Shown here: in pieces, positions 46,424 to 58,106 of the stretch
Layout: each line of letters begins with the position of its first letter
Position numbering within the stretch: the first letter of the stretch is position 1
Assembly: GCF_026151205.1 (NCBI RefSeq)
Contig: NC_087079.1
Coordinates: forward strand, 10,654,635 to 10,718,634
Source of the DNA: Bolinopsis microptera
Lineage: Eukaryota; Ctenophora; Tentaculata; Lobata; Bolinopsidae
Length of the DNA: 64,000 nt
Direction of reading: 5' to 3'
The notes under the pieces: model-generated
Databases searched by the model: none
Seen by the model: only the letters and a program-made list of their open reading frames with translations
What the model was told of the DNA's origin: nothing
Made by a program: the position numbers and the translations under genes

Positions 46424-49400
46424 TTCAACGCAAGGTCTCTATGCAACAAAACTTGTGGCGTACTAGAAATGCTTAAGGATAACTCGATCTCTATCTGTTG
46501 TATCACGGAAACTTGGCTTAAATCTAATGATCGGGCAAAGTTTGCCGAAATTCGTGATTTTGGGTTTGATATTATCAGTGCCCCTCGAAGAGGTAGGGGA
46601 GGTGGTGTTGGTTTTCTCTTCAACCCCAAAGTGATTTCGCCTGTACGCAATGATGTTACTAAATATTCATCTTTTGAAGTACTTGAATGTGTCATTAAAA
46701 CTGCTGGTGAGGTTATCAGGCTATGTGTAGTTTATCGCAGCACTCAGGCCAAAACAAAATATGATGAAACAAAAATATCTAAGTTTATGGATGACTTTGA
46801 TGGATACCTGGACAATCTTCTGCTTAAAACTGGATCTCCAATTATTTGTGGTGACTTTAATTTCCATGTTGAAGACCTAAACAATAATGTTGCCCAGAAC
46901 TTTATTGCCCTTTGTGAGAGCAAAGGCTTCCTTCAGCATGTCGACTCTCCTACTCACATCTCTGGCGGGACACTGGACTTGTTATTTACTCTAGGCTGTG
47001 TAAGTGACTCATTGTCTGTAACAGATATGATGGTAGAGACAAGCACTGGAACCAGCTCTGATCACTATCTAGTAAGTTGTCAGATCCCAGTCTCATTCGA
47101 TTTTCATAAAGCTCGTACATATGAAGAAAAAGATATCAGAGAGCTAAGCAAAATTGACATCGATAAGTTCAGGGAAGATCTGTTTTGTTCAGAGCTTAAC
47201 CTTTCTGAATATCAATCCTTGGACGAGGCTGTGAACCTTTATCAAAATGTCCTTGAACAGGTGCTGGACAAACATGCCCCACTTATTACGAAACGATTTA
47301 CTGCTGAAAAGTCTGATTTTTGGGATGAAAAATGTCAAATTGCTGTCAGAGAGAGGAGAAGAGCAAAACGAAAAGCCAAAAAGTATCCAGAGAATGATGA
47401 GTTTAAAACTACTCACTTTGAAAAGTGTGTTGACGCAGAAATCACCATCAATCGAGCTAGAGATAGCTACTATGATAAACAGCTCAGTTCTTGCAAAGGA
47501 GACTCGAAAGGGACTTACAAAGTCATAAATAAACTTTTAATAGATATAGAATATGGCTCCAACAAACTGCCAAATGGTGAAGATATCGAAGTGGCTGAAA
47601 AACTCAAGACTTTCTTCGACAAAAAAGTAAAAACCATTTACTCTAATATTGAGAAGGAAATTCAAAACACTTCCCTTAACGGTCAAGGTACCAAAAACTC
47701 TACTTCGATAGAGAATACAAAGTGTAGACTTGATCAGTTTAAGGAAGTCTCATTACCAGAACTTGAAACCTTAATTAAGAGTCTTCCCAATAAATCAAGC
47801 GTACTCGATGTCATACCAATGTGGCTCTTCAAGAACTGCTTACCCGAGCTTCTCCCAATCATCCATTACATCGTGAATGAATCACTAAGAGTTGGAAAGT
47901 TTCCATCTGCCCTAAAAGAAGCATCTATAAGGCCTGGACTCAAGAAACCTACATTAGATGTTGATGAGCTGAAAAACTATCGACCGATTAGCAATCTAAC
48001 CTATCTGTCCAAAATACTAGAAAAAGTAGTTCATTGCCAATTAAATGAATATGCTGATGTCAACAACCTATTTTCCCCATATCAATCAGGCTATAGAAAA
48101 TTCCATAGTTGTGAAACTGCAGTTACAAAGATACATAATGATATTCTAATGATGATTGATAAATAAATAAATAAATAAATAAAGTCAATTTTTACAGCAC
48201 AGCAATATATATCTAAATATCAGATCCTCTGTAATCATAATGTATAAAAAAAGGAGCTTTTCTCTGTGCTGAAGGATGAATCAAGGCAGATCATGGTTCT
48301 GTTAGCAGGCCACCCTAGTTATGGACAATACATATATATAAAATAATTAAATTATAATTTTAAAATTGTGTCAAGATTGAACTAAAACATAACTCAGGGT
48401 AAAATAGACGTATTCCCTTCGTCAAATTAACTATTTACAATACTAAACTTAAACGAACTCCGGGTAAAATAAACGTAATCCCTTTGTCAAACTTGCTATT
48501 TACAATAAGTTAATAAATTAATACGGTTGAAAATTATTTAATACGGTTGAAAATTATTTAGCAAATCGAATGTTGTGCTTCTACTCTTAGATCTATCAGC
48601 TGCATTCGACACCATAAACCATAATCTCCTTCTTACGAAACTCAAGAATGCGTATGGTATTACAGAACTAGCACTCAGCTGGTTACAATGTTACCTTAAT
48701 AATCGCACATTCAAAGTTAAAGTTAAAAAAGCCACATCTTCTGAATGCTATCTGGATATTGGTGTACCTCAAGGATCCATTTTAGGACCACTACTGTTCA
48801 TATTGTATACCAGAGATCTTGAGGAAATTGTCACAAAATATGGTTTCTCGATACATTTGTATGCAGATGACACACAGGTGTACTTTGCTTTCGATGTTCA
48901 CAGTTCTAATCCTGATTTAACAGCTGTGAAAAATTGCTTTCTGGAGATAAAGCAATGGATGACAGTTAACTTCCTAAAACTGAATGATGAAAAAACAGAG
49001 TTCATTGATATAGGACCATATGTCAGCCCAATCCAGACAATGGATTTAGGAGACCTCACAATCTGTCCTGTTAGCAAGGCCAAGAACCTGGGATTCCTTT
49101 TCGATCACCAAATGAATCTGGACTCTCAAATAAATGCTGTGTCCAAAGTATGTTATTTGAATCAAAGGGACTTATCAAGAATCGGTTCAAAGCTTTCCCA
49201 TGAACTAAAAGTTCAGTTAGTTCACTCCAATATTCTCTGTTTCATAGACTACTGCAACTCAGTCTATTATGGTATAACAGAAAAGAATCTCCATAAGCTA
49301 CAAAAGATACAGAACAATGCTGCTAGATTTATCTTTGGTCTTTATGGAAAAAAGATACGTGAACCTATCATGCCTTACCTCAAAAAGCTCCACTTTCTAC

Positions 49401-49729
49401 CTGTTCGGTTCAGAATCAAGTTCAAAATATCACTTCTGGTCTTCAAGTGTCTTAATAACATAGCCCCTCAGTACTTACAAGGACACATCAATCTAAGGGA
49501 AGTACGAAGACAAAGTTCCAGACTAGATGATGACTTTTATTTGTTGAAAGTTCCTCCTGCTCCTCATTTCAGACGAACGGATGCTGCATTTATGTTTTGT
49601 GGACCAAAAATTTGGAATGAACTACCCTACTCAGTGAGATCATTATCATCTGTAGAATGTTTTAAAAATGCGCTAAAGACGTTTTATTTCCACCTAGCTT
49701 TTGATAATATTTCTAATATTTGTCCATAG
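46424..49729 (+). pseudogene. LINE A ORF2 (endonuclease and reverse transcriptase), interrupted
   Basis: The endonuclease starts FNARSLCNKT, with a TGA just before it at 46421. It continues with ITETWL, the RGGGVGF block, ICGDFNFHVED and SSDHYLVS. The RT begins around IRPGLKKPTLDVDELKNYRP and continues across the insertion with LLDLSAAFDTINH, GVPQGSILGPLLFILYTRDL and the catalytic YADDTQV; the C-terminal domain ends at 49729. The two halves are in the same frame because insert plus duplication is 402 bp, but the insert itself contains stops. Confidence 0.88.
48165..48562 (-). mobile_element. 398-bp retroelement fragment inserted in LINE A
   Basis: The insert separates GATAAAT from AAATCGAATG in the RT domain, with AAAT repeated at both edges (48161-48164 and 48563-48566). 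Its left edge is (AAAT)n, so on the minus strand it ends in a (TTTA)n tail as LINE/SINE 3' ends do. It contains two imperfect copies of a unit with AACTC(A/C)GGGTAAAATA and CAATACGGTTGAAAATTA-like phrases. The family is not recognised. Confidence 0.7.
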
Positions 49730-49925
49730 AGTCTGAACTGAGATGAAAGTGCATAATTTTGGGAACTTCATACAAATATTTGTTCATAAAATCTGATCTG
49801 ATAAAAAGTCCATAATCTTGGTATTTCAACACTAAGTCTCGCTTGAATGACTTAAATGTACATCTTTGTTGGGTATATTTTAATGTTGAAGCGTGTAATA
49901 AATGTTAGAATTTATTTATTTATTT

Positions 49926-52174
49926 ATAATTTTTACTTTACTTTACCTTAACTTTACTTACATATTATAACCAACATTGCTTACATATTATAACCAACAT
50001 TGCTTATATTCTGCCTTGTAAACAAAGAGCAAATCTTCTTAATGCCTTCTTCCTGTCCTAAAACTAAAACTTCATCCTATTAAAGTAAAGGCCAGTTGTT
50101 ACCACAAGCTATTATACCGTCCCTCTCAAAAACATGCCTCAGCCTCCATCAAAAACAATTTTAGTTTTCAGTCCTTCTAGTTTCCAAAAATCTACCGAGC
50201 TAGTGTTCTGGTGTGCACAAAAGCCCCTAAGCCCGTGCATTCCTTGCCCCCGCTAGCTGCCAGTCCTTGACAAACTTCCAATAGCAAAGATCAACTAGTC
50301 ATTTACAAATTGAGCACTATACAATTTTAATTGTTTTAAATATTTGACTTTGTAAAATGAGCTAAAACATTGATTTATTAGTTTCATTGATTTATTAGTT
50401 TCATTGACTTTAGTAAAATGCTAAAATTGGAATTCTTATACTAGCGTAATCATTTGGAAACCCCTCTCCCCCTCGGCTGTTTATGTAATATGTGAACGAG
50501 CCCCTAATTGTATATATTTCGAACTGGCCACATCCCCTTAATTTAAGAAACAATAATTTTGTTTCTCTAATTCCGTTGAATGTTACATATAACAATACAT
50601 TGTATATGTAGCTGGGTGAGAAGTTTGTGGCGGTTCCTCCGCCCTGTGGACCACATAAAGGCTAGCTTATATAACATCTGAACCGAAAGTAACAGTACTT
50701 TCTTGACGAAAGTAAAAAAAAAGGAAATACTTTCGAAAAACCATAGTTTATAGCTCACTTTGGCAGGGTAGTGTTGGTTATGTGCCCAACTTGGTAAACA
50801 CAGTGGATATCCTTGCTGTACGGCTTGTTAAACAAGGAATCGAAACTGTGGAGCTCTGTGAAGACCAACCTACCTGTGGCTAAAGCGCCAATATACAAAC
50901 ACAATACATCTCTAAGAGTGTTACTGCAGAGGATCCAATAGTTCAGTACCAGTTACCAATCACGATGAAGCATGGCGAAGATAAAAAGTATGTCATGACA
51001 CGTAGAGTTAAAACCGGTGGTTTTGTTTTTGTCGGTATTATCTTTTCGTTGAATCTTGATATTTGGGCCTTTATGTAGTTATTTTCACACGTAATCTGAA
51101 AACAAAGTTAACAACTAAATAAAAATCAAAGGAATAAAGAAATATCGGCAAAGGGAGTTTTGAAATGCAACACTAAAAACTTTTAACAAGAAAACAACAA
51201 TTTTAACGTATTTTTGTAAAACTATGACAATATTTCCTTCAGCGCTCGATTTTTTATAATACTAGTCACTAGTGCGGTGTAAATTGGCGAAAATACGCGA
51301 GGTGCGACTAAGATTTAAGTTTCATTTAAAGACCATTTTTGGCCATGATTAGTAAAACAAATTTAGTGAAACAAATTTAAAATTTTATCCTTTATTTTAC
51401 AATTATAATATAATGATATTTATAAGCCTCCGTTTTGAAAGTTTTAAATTTCAATATATTCCACATTTCTATTTAATATTCAATTTGATGTATAATTCAA
51501 TAACTGGCCACCAAAGCCGCGCATTCTTGAAAACAGGATTAACTTGTTTATAGTTTGCAATTATCCGACAAAGTAAATTTAAAACTATCCGTGGCTTTGT
51601 GGTTTTAAAAAAATTATAATTATAACTAAATCCACAGCCAGCTTTGTAAAATTTACTTTTAGATCATGATATATCGTCAATTCTAAATATTTACAATGTT
51701 AATTGACGATGTCAATTCATGGCAGCTCGGCGCGGCACAGTAGCGCATTTCGCTACAATTACAATGCAACATGTCATTAATCTTTAAACAAGCGTATTTG
51801 CATTTTATGGGTTCATGTACCCCTAGTAGACGGTTTGATTTTATATAGGATCATTGCATTGCTGATATTATATGTATATTCAATATTGTTTGAACTTGGA
51901 GCCACAAGGCCAAGGGTGAATTTTAAAAATTTCTGCCAATATTTCTGTCATACGTTGTATGACCCGCCGCGCACGAGGTGCTCCCCCTGTATCGACCGTG
52001 GGGGTTACAACGTGATATAACAATATTTTAGTTAGGAATTATATTGAATTTTTCAAGGTTTCATTCTATATATAATAGGGTCATCGTGATGTTATGTGCA
52101 TATTGTTTGGATACTTTTTATTTGTGTTGAAAAAAGAAGAAGTATACATTGTTGTATACTTTCCGCCGATGAAG
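49926..52174. other. Non-coding stretch between two LINEs
   Basis: No gene was recognised. A 24-bp phrase (ACATATTATAACCAACATTGC) is tandemly duplicated near 49960-50005. A segment at about 52075-52130 (AGGGTCATCGTGATGTTATG...CATATTGTTTGGA) resembles 60596-60635 and looks like the conserved 3' end of another LINE family. A GC-richer patch at 51960-52005 was not identified. Confidence 0.35.
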
Positions 52175-55100
52175 CATAAAGTAAAGTAAAGTAAAGTAAA
52201 ATTTATGACATCACATCATCACATATGTCTACAAACTATCATCGCACTGTGTGAAAAAATATATAATAAATATTTCCCCACCAACATTAATTAATTATCA
52301 AATACAATATTTAAAAACAATTTCATCAAAAAACATTATCCTATTTTAAAAACTTCCCAGTGGAATAAAGATTTATAAAACGTTTCTTTGCCACATAAGG
52401 ATGGAACCAAAGATAATTGTTATGTTTCTCTTTATTACTGACATAACTGGCTCCCTCAATTCTTACTAAAACTTCATTAGAAACATTCCAAAAAAAGCAA
52501 TCATTTGTAATACTTTTAGAAATCATATCTATCTTATATCCTTCTAATTTAATTTTAAAACCTAAAACTGTCACAGAGTTCTTGACGTCCGGAGGGAGAT
52601 TGTTCCAATATGGAATAACTCGCTCCGGGAGAAAAGACTTCTGGATATTCTTGACCTTTGTCACACTTTTACTACATCTATTGGATGAAACCAGATTAAG
52701 ACCTGATCTGCTTGGTCTGAACAAGTCTGAACCATAATCAGTCATAGCATTAATAACCTTAAAAGCTTCAATAAGGTCCCCACGTATTCGCCGCTCTGCC
52801 AGCGTTGTCAAATTGAGGATTTCCAGTCTACGGCTGTAAGGAAGAGTACCCACCTCATCAATCAGACGGGTAAACCGCCTCTGGACGCTCTCCAGCTCCA
52901 AAACAGTCCCCCAACTTCCATGAGCCGCAGGTGGATTCCACAATTGGACACAATACTCAAGATGAGGTCTTATTAAAGCTTTATATATAGCAATCATAAC
53001 AACCTTTTCTCTAATAACTAAATTCCTTACAATCCAACAAATCATACGATTTGCCTTAGCAATACATGCTTTGATCTGTTCGTTCCAAAGCAGGGAGCTA
53101 TGGGTAATAACCCCCAAATCTTTTTCCTGTGCAGATACTTCAAGTTCTATACCATTTACCTTATAATTTAAATTAGGATTGTTGTTAAAATTAATGTGCA
53201 CTACTTTGCACTTGGCAGGATTAAATTGTAAAAGCCAAATACTTTCCCAAACTTCTAATTCTTCGATATCTTCAGCAACACTACCGTGGTTAGCTGCATT
53301 ACCAATTAATTTAAGATCATCAGCAAATAACTTTATCTTATTTTTTACAAGGTCAGGCAAATCATTAATATACAGAATGAATAGGAGAGGGCCTAGAACT
53401 GACCCCTGAGGAACACCAGATAAAACATGTTTAACCTCGGACCATTGTCCTTCTACAGAAACCCTCATAGTCCTGTCTGTCAGAAAATCTTTAATAACAT
53501 CTAAAACCTTTCCTTTGACACCAAAGCCTTCCAATTTAGACAGAAGTCTAAAGTGGGGGACTGTGTCGAATGCCTTACTAAAATCAAAGTATAGAAGATC
53601 AACCGGGGCACCTTCATCTAAAATGTCAAGAATGTCATCAAATGTCTCTAAAAGATTAGATAAACACGATTTACCCTTAACAAATCCATGCTGATGCTTC
53701 GAAATTCGATGTTCTAGAAAATTTAATACATGTGCTCTCACCAACTTTTCATACACTTTGCACAAAATACACGTTAATGAAACTGGTCTATAATTTAAGG
53801 GGTCCGATTTAATACCCTTTTTAAACAATGCTACAACAGATGCAGATTTCCACACTGCAGGTAAAAATCCTGTATCTGAACACTTTTGAAATAATTTAGT
53901 TAATGCTTCAACAAAATTGTTGTCATAAGCTAGCGATTTCAACAACTTCGGATGAACACCATCCGGACCAGAACTCTTAAAAATGTTAAGCTTTAAAAGT
54001 TGCTTTTTTATATCAGAACTGCTGACTTCCATATCATCAATATCATCAATACTCTCATTGTCAGGTCTTAAATTCTCAGTTTTAGGGAGAGGGCCAGGTG
54101 GTTCACGCACAAAAACAGAGCTAAAGGCACTTGCGAGTACCTCAGCTGACTCAGTCGAACTATCTGTGCGTGTACCATCTCCTCTATCTAAAGAAACCAC
54201 ACTTGATTTAATTTGACGTTTATTTCGTAAATAAGAGTAAAAAGACTTACAATTCTGCTTCAGATTAGATGTAATTTTCTTTTCGTAGTTAACTTTAGCT
54301 TTAATTTCTGCTACTTCATAAGTATGTTGTTTGCTACTTGCATAACTAAAATTAACATCAGATGGATTAATATCAAACTCATCCCATGCTTTATCTTTAT
54401 TCTTTCTCATTCGTTTAAGTGCAGATGTACTCCATGGCAACTTGACAGGTCTGTTGTCGAGATAAACCGAAGCAGTCGGAACAGCTGCAGCAACAGTCTC
54501 CAGTTTACCATGTAATTCAGCCCACATATCTTGAACATCATTGGTAGAACTATAATCCCAGTCGATATTTTTCAAACTAAAATTTAATAACTCTTCAGAG
54601 GAAATCTTACCCCATATAGGTTTGATAATCTTCTCTTTTAAACATTTGCTAGTATCCGGCGAAACAACTAGTTCGACAAGTATCCCAACATGATCACTCT
54701 TACCAAGCGGAGAAACGATCTTACAACCGTTGACAAGAGCATCATTTGTATACAGGACCTGATCAAGAAGACTCTCCTGGAGAGTATCCTTCACAAGCCG
54801 TCTTCTAGTTGTCTCGTTGGTGAAATACCAAGTTAAACCACTGTCATTGAAAACATCCATGAATTTCTGTTGAGTAACTAAAAACTGGTTCTTGCTAGCA
54901 ATATTACTATTTATGCTACCAGTTTCCCATAAAACATTTGGTAAATTAAAATCTCCTAAAAGGAGTGTTTCAAAATCATTCCTTTCACTACAGATGCTCT
55001 TGATACAAGATATTAATGCATTATTCTGTTCTAAATTCAATGAAGTGGATCTGTAAATACAACAAATACTAATCAGTCCACCTGAGGTGTTGATATTAAC

Positions 55101-56444
55101 AGCTAAAGAATCCGGTGCCTTTAAAAAAGAGTTCACTAGTGAAGCATTACAACAGTTTTTAACATAAATTATAGAGCCTCCTCCACCACTTATACTGCCA
55201 GTGGAATTGTCAATTCTAAAATCTCTATCTTTTCTAAACATACTAAATCCTTCAATATAAATTTCGGCATCTAATATATCACTACTAAAATGAGTTTCTG
55301 TTACACAAATTACCTCAATAGATTTATACATTGATAAAATACATTTTAGTTCATCGATTTTATTAAATAGGCCGTTAGCATTGGTATAAAAAATATTTAA
55401 CGGCTGGGCACTGCGGCCTCCGCTTTGTCCTCTGTCTCCTCTGGCTCTCTTTTCTTTGCTTCCTCCTTCGTCTTCTCTGTCTCTCTTTTCTTCGCTTCCT
55501 CCTGCCTCTTCTTCCTCTCCTTTCTGGCTAAAAAAACGAATATCTCTGTCTGCCTTGCAGAGGTCCAAGTTGATCCAATAAGTTGACTCTTTCCAGCCCT
55601 TACCATGGTCAGCGTAGAAATTTACTGACTCTTCATCTCGTGTCTGGATGATGAGCGGGCGACGATGATCTGGCTTGTCAGCATCAAGCTTGCCAGAGCG
55701 ATGGCAACTTATCATGTCGTCCTTCTCAATCTTTAGGGTCTCCCTGCAGAACTTGGAGTCGTCCTCCTGGCGTTGCTTAGAGGTAGTCTTTTTGCTCTCT
55801 GGGACCTTGAGCACACACAGATTGAGTTTTCGTTTGTTTCGCTCAAATGTATCAGTGTGCATCTTCATTTGCACTTCAGAAATAACAGTTTCAGAAGCTT
55901 GTTCACGACTCATGTCATCTAGAACCTTCTTCTGGGTTTGTGCTGTTACCTCAGAATAGAGACGAACAGCTTTGTCAACTGTTTTCTCTGCGCTTCCTTT
56001 AATAGCTTCCTTAATCGAGTTAGTCAGTGCTGGGGTCAAATGTCGGAGTTCCTCTTTGATAATAGCCCTGACAGCCCCGTTTTCCTTAGTGTCAGCTGAG
56101 GTATGAGGCGCCACAAAACAGTATGGGCACTTCCAGTTTGTTAGATTCAGTAACATCTCGTTTTTAAGGCCAGATAAACCAACACAACTCAGGTGCCAAA
56201 ATAATTGGCAAGCTTCACATTCAACTGATAGTTCTTCTGACATGTAAACATCACATTGGCAGTATTTTTCCTCTGGCACTGGGACATTATCAGAAGATGA
56301 ATCCTTAGGGGGACTCGTCTTGACTCCACGTTTTTTTCGTATCGACACCCTCTCGGGTACATTGTTACTTGCCATCCCTGAACTCAAATTATTTGTTATA
56401 TAGTAGTGTTGAAAGTATTAGCATAGACTAAGGGGCAGCAGACT
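52175..56444 (-). mobile_element. Full-length CR1-like LINE, apparently intact (element B1)
   Basis: A minus-strand element with a 5' UTR of only about 60 bp, one uninterrupted ORF (56375 to 52341), a short 3' UTR and a (TTTAC)n tail (plus strand AAAGTAAAGT at about 52177-52200). Its 5' edge directly abuts the (TTTAC)n tail of an older copy of the same family (B2). An intact frame with a clean tail argues for a young, possibly competent copy. Confidence 0.85.
52341..56375 (-). CDS. LINE B1 polyprotein: PHD finger, endonuclease, reverse transcriptase
   Basis: The ORF has 1344 codons from ATG 56375 with no stop or frameshift. The N-terminal PHD finger (about residues 38-88) reads CQCDVYM...CEACQLFWHLSCVGL...CPYC. 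A charged, partly coiled region follows (QKGEEEEAGGSEEKRDRED). The AP endonuclease has FYTNANGLFNKIDELK, CVTETHF, GGGGSIIYVK, LLGDFNLPNVLW and KSDHVGIL. The RT has LFKKGIKSDPLNYRPVSL, YFDFSKAFDTVPH, SGVPQGSVLGPLLFILYIND and the catalytic FADDLKLI. It then runs through the usual C-terminal half (RRFTRLID, RRIRGDLIEAFKVIN). CR1-like elements normally split ORF1 and ORF2; here the PHD finger and pol lie in one frame. The product would reverse-transcribe its own RNA at a nicked genomic target. Confidence 0.92.
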   Translation of the reverse strand: MASNNVPERVSIRKKRGVKTSPPKDSSSDNVPVPEEKYCQCDVYMSEELSVECEACQLFWHLSCVGLSGLKNEMLLNLTNWKCPYCFVAPHTSADTKENGAVRAIIKEELRHLTPALTNSIKEAIKGSAEKTVDKAVRLYSEVTAQTQKKVLDDMSREQASETVISEVQMKMHTDTFERNKRKLNLCVLKVPESKKTTSKQRQEDDSKFCRETLKIEKDDMISCHRSGKLDADKPDHRRPLIIQTRDEESVNFYADHGKGWKESTYWINLDLCKADRDIRFFSQKGEEEEAGGSEEKRDREDEGGSKEKRARGDRGQSGGRSAQPLNIFYTNANGLFNKIDELKCILSMYKSIEVICVTETHFSSDILDAEIYIEGFSMFRKDRDFRIDNSTGSISGGGGSIIYVKNCCNASLVNSFLKAPDSLAVNINTSGGLISICCIYRSTSLNLEQNNALISCIKSICSERNDFETLLLGDFNLPNVLWETGSINSNIASKNQFLVTQQKFMDVFNDSGLTWYFTNETTRRRLVKDTLQESLLDQVLYTNDALVNGCKIVSPLGKSDHVGILVELVVSPDTSKCLKEKIIKPIWGKISSEELLNFSLKNIDWDYSSTNDVQDMWAELHGKLETVAAAVPTASVYLDNRPVKLPWSTSALKRMRKNKDKAWDEFDINPSDVNFSYASSKQHTYEVAEIKAKVNYEKKITSNLKQNCKSFYSYLRNKRQIKSSVVSLDRGDGTRTDSSTESAEVLASAFSSVFVREPPGPLPKTENLRPDNESIDDIDDMEVSSSDIKKQLLKLNIFKSSGPDGVHPKLLKSLAYDNNFVEALTKLFQKCSDTGFLPAVWKSASVVALFKKGIKSDPLNYRPVSLTCILCKVYEKLVRAHVLNFLEHRISKHQHGFVKGKSCLSNLLETFDDILDILDEGAPVDLLYFDFSKAFDTVPHFRLLSKLEGFGVKGKVLDVIKDFLTDRTMRVSVEGQWSEVKHVLSGVPQGSVLGPLLFILYINDLPDLVKNKIKLFADDLKLIGNAANHGSVAEDIEELEVWESIWLLQFNPAKCKVVHINFNNNPNLNYKVNGIELEVSAQEKDLGVITHSSLLWNEQIKACIAKANRMICWIVRNLVIREKVVMIAIYKALIRPHLEYCVQLWNPPAAHGSWGTVLELESVQRRFTRLIDEVGTLPYSRRLEILNLTTLAERRIRGDLIEAFKVINAMTDYGSDLFRPSRSGLNLVSSNRCSKSVTKVKNIQKSFLPERVIPYWNNLPPDVKNSVTVLGFKIKLEGYKIDMISKSITNDCFFWNVSNEVLVRIEGASYVSNKEKHNNYLWFHPYVAKKRFINLYSTGKFLK

Positions 56445-56677
56445 TTAAAGTAAAAGTAAAGTAAAGTAAAAATTATGACATAACATCATCACTAATGTCT
56501 ACAAAGTGTCATTGCACTACATGGAAAAAATATACAGTAACTATTTCCCCATCAAATTAAAAAGTAATAATTTATCAAATATTAATCATAAATAACAACA
56601 TCATTAAAAAATTTGTAATTTATTCATTCTTCCCAGTGGAGTAAAGATTTATAAAACTTTTCTTTGCTACATAAGGA

Positions 56678-57637
56678 TAATAATAATAATAATAAATACA
56701 ACATTTATAAACCGCTTTATAGCTAAATCATATAACTCGATATAATTTAATCCTGGAGATAAACTCCAGTGCTTTCTAAAGCGGCTCTTACATTAACTGA
56801 GCTTAGTTTAATTGAAAATTAGACATGACAAGTTCATTTTACCTATGTAAATGCAAAATCAATCAAATGCTAGAGAAAAGAAGTATGTTTTAAGTTTGGT
56901 CTTGAAAGATGTAACTGACTCAGCTGATCTTATGGCGTATGGCAAGGAATTAAATACTTTAACTGCACAGTGACTAAAAGCTTTCCCTGTGTTTACATAG
57001 TTAGGAGAGGGCGGAAAACTAAGGTAAAAATAATCATTATCAAGACGTACATTTTTAAAACTTTGCTGCCTAGGAGATATCAACTCTTTTAAGTAAGGAG
57101 GAGCTATATTATTTAAACACTTGTAGGCAAGTAGGGCAATCTTAAAATCTATTCTAAATCTAACTGGTAGAAAATGAACTTTCTTAAGTAGTGGAGTAGT
57201 GTGTGCCTTTCTTCCTCTCCCGAAAATAAATCTTACAGCAGAATTTTGCACCTTCTGTAAACGACTTAAATCATAAGAGCTCAGTCCAAAATATACGCTA
57301 TTGCAATAATCAATTCTAGAGAGTACTAGAGCATGAACAAGCTGAATCTTAAGGTTAAAAGACAGTTTTGATGCAATAAACCACAAATTTCTGATCTGAA
57401 TGTTACATGCTTGAACCACTGACGTAATCTGATCACTCATTGAAAAATAACTGTCCAAATACAGCCCAAGACTCTTCACAGTTCCACTAACAACATGTGG
57501 CTCTTGATCCTTAACAATCTGTAGAGAGGCTGGAATATTTGTTGAGTCAAATTTAGAGGATATAACGATGACTTCAGTCTTAGAAGAATTCAGTTGAAGG
57601 AAATTGTTTGTCGTCCATTTCTTGATATCATTTCTTT
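56678..57637 (-). pseudogene. LINE C, 5'-truncated copy (minus), fused in frame to LINE B2
   Basis: This encodes the last part of an RT and the C-terminal domain (NNFLQLNSSKTEVIVISSK, LVHALVLSRIDYCNSVYFGL, KVHFLPVRFRIDFKIALLAY), stopping near 56859, then a 3' UTR and an (ATT)n tail (plus strand TAATAATAAT at 56678). It is inserted between AAGGA and TGAAACC of LINE B2. Because the B2 frame reads into it, a 326-codon chimeric ORF results (57839-56859). It is nearly identical to the plus-strand copy at 58991-60153. Confidence 0.85.
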
Positions 57638-57790
57638 GATGAAACCAAAGATAATCATTGTGTTTTTCCTTATTACTGACATAATTGGTACCTTCAATCC
57701 TTGTTAAAACTTCTTTCGAAACATTCCAAAAATGAAAGTCATTAACAATACATTTAGAAATCATATCCTTTTTAAAACTTTCCAATCGTC

Positions 57791-58075
57791 CGGAACCTGG
57801 AGGAGTTCCCGCTCTAATATTTCTGACGACAGTGATCACTCATTATGAGAACTAATCCCGACCACTTTCCCGGTCGAACCGTACCCAAATCAAACTAATT
57901 TATGAACCACGCGTATAGCCAACTTCCTTGCGGTGCTGAGCCGATGTAAAACTCTTCTGTCTCTTGTTAATATTTTAGATTTATTTGTAAATGTATAATA
58001 ATATTAAATATGTATTGATTGTTTTGTGGTAAATAAAAATTTTGTTTTACTAATTTTGAAAATTTTGTTTTACTA
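57791..58075. mobile_element. About 280-bp unidentified insertion in LINE B2
   Basis: This stretch is absent from the matching position of LINE B1. It begins near CCGGAACCTGG and ends near AAATAAAAATTTTG. The phrase AATTTTGTTTTACTAA occurs twice at its right edge (about 58040-58077), possibly a target duplication. A polyadenylation-like AATAAA precedes the edge, suggesting a plus-strand 3' end of a SINE or LINE. The family is not recognised. Confidence 0.5.
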
Positions 58076-58106
58076 ATCCAATTTTAAAACTCAAAACTGT
58101 CAAGCA

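Larger units (their letters stand above)
44623..49925 (+). mobile_element. CR1/L2-like LINE copy, degraded (element A)
   Basis: The layout is ORF1 (44623-46376, broken), ORF2 endonuclease (46424-48160), a foreign 398-bp insertion, the rest of the RT (48567-49729), then a 3' UTR ending in TTTATTTATTTATA near 49925. A PHD-type finger plus zinc knuckles in ORF1 and an AP endonuclease plus RT in ORF2 are typical of the CR1 superfamily. Frameshifts in ORF1, a TGA just before the endonuclease and the insertion make it inactive. It lies about 550 bp from the start of the KLHL gene, in divergent orientation. Confidence 0.9.
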
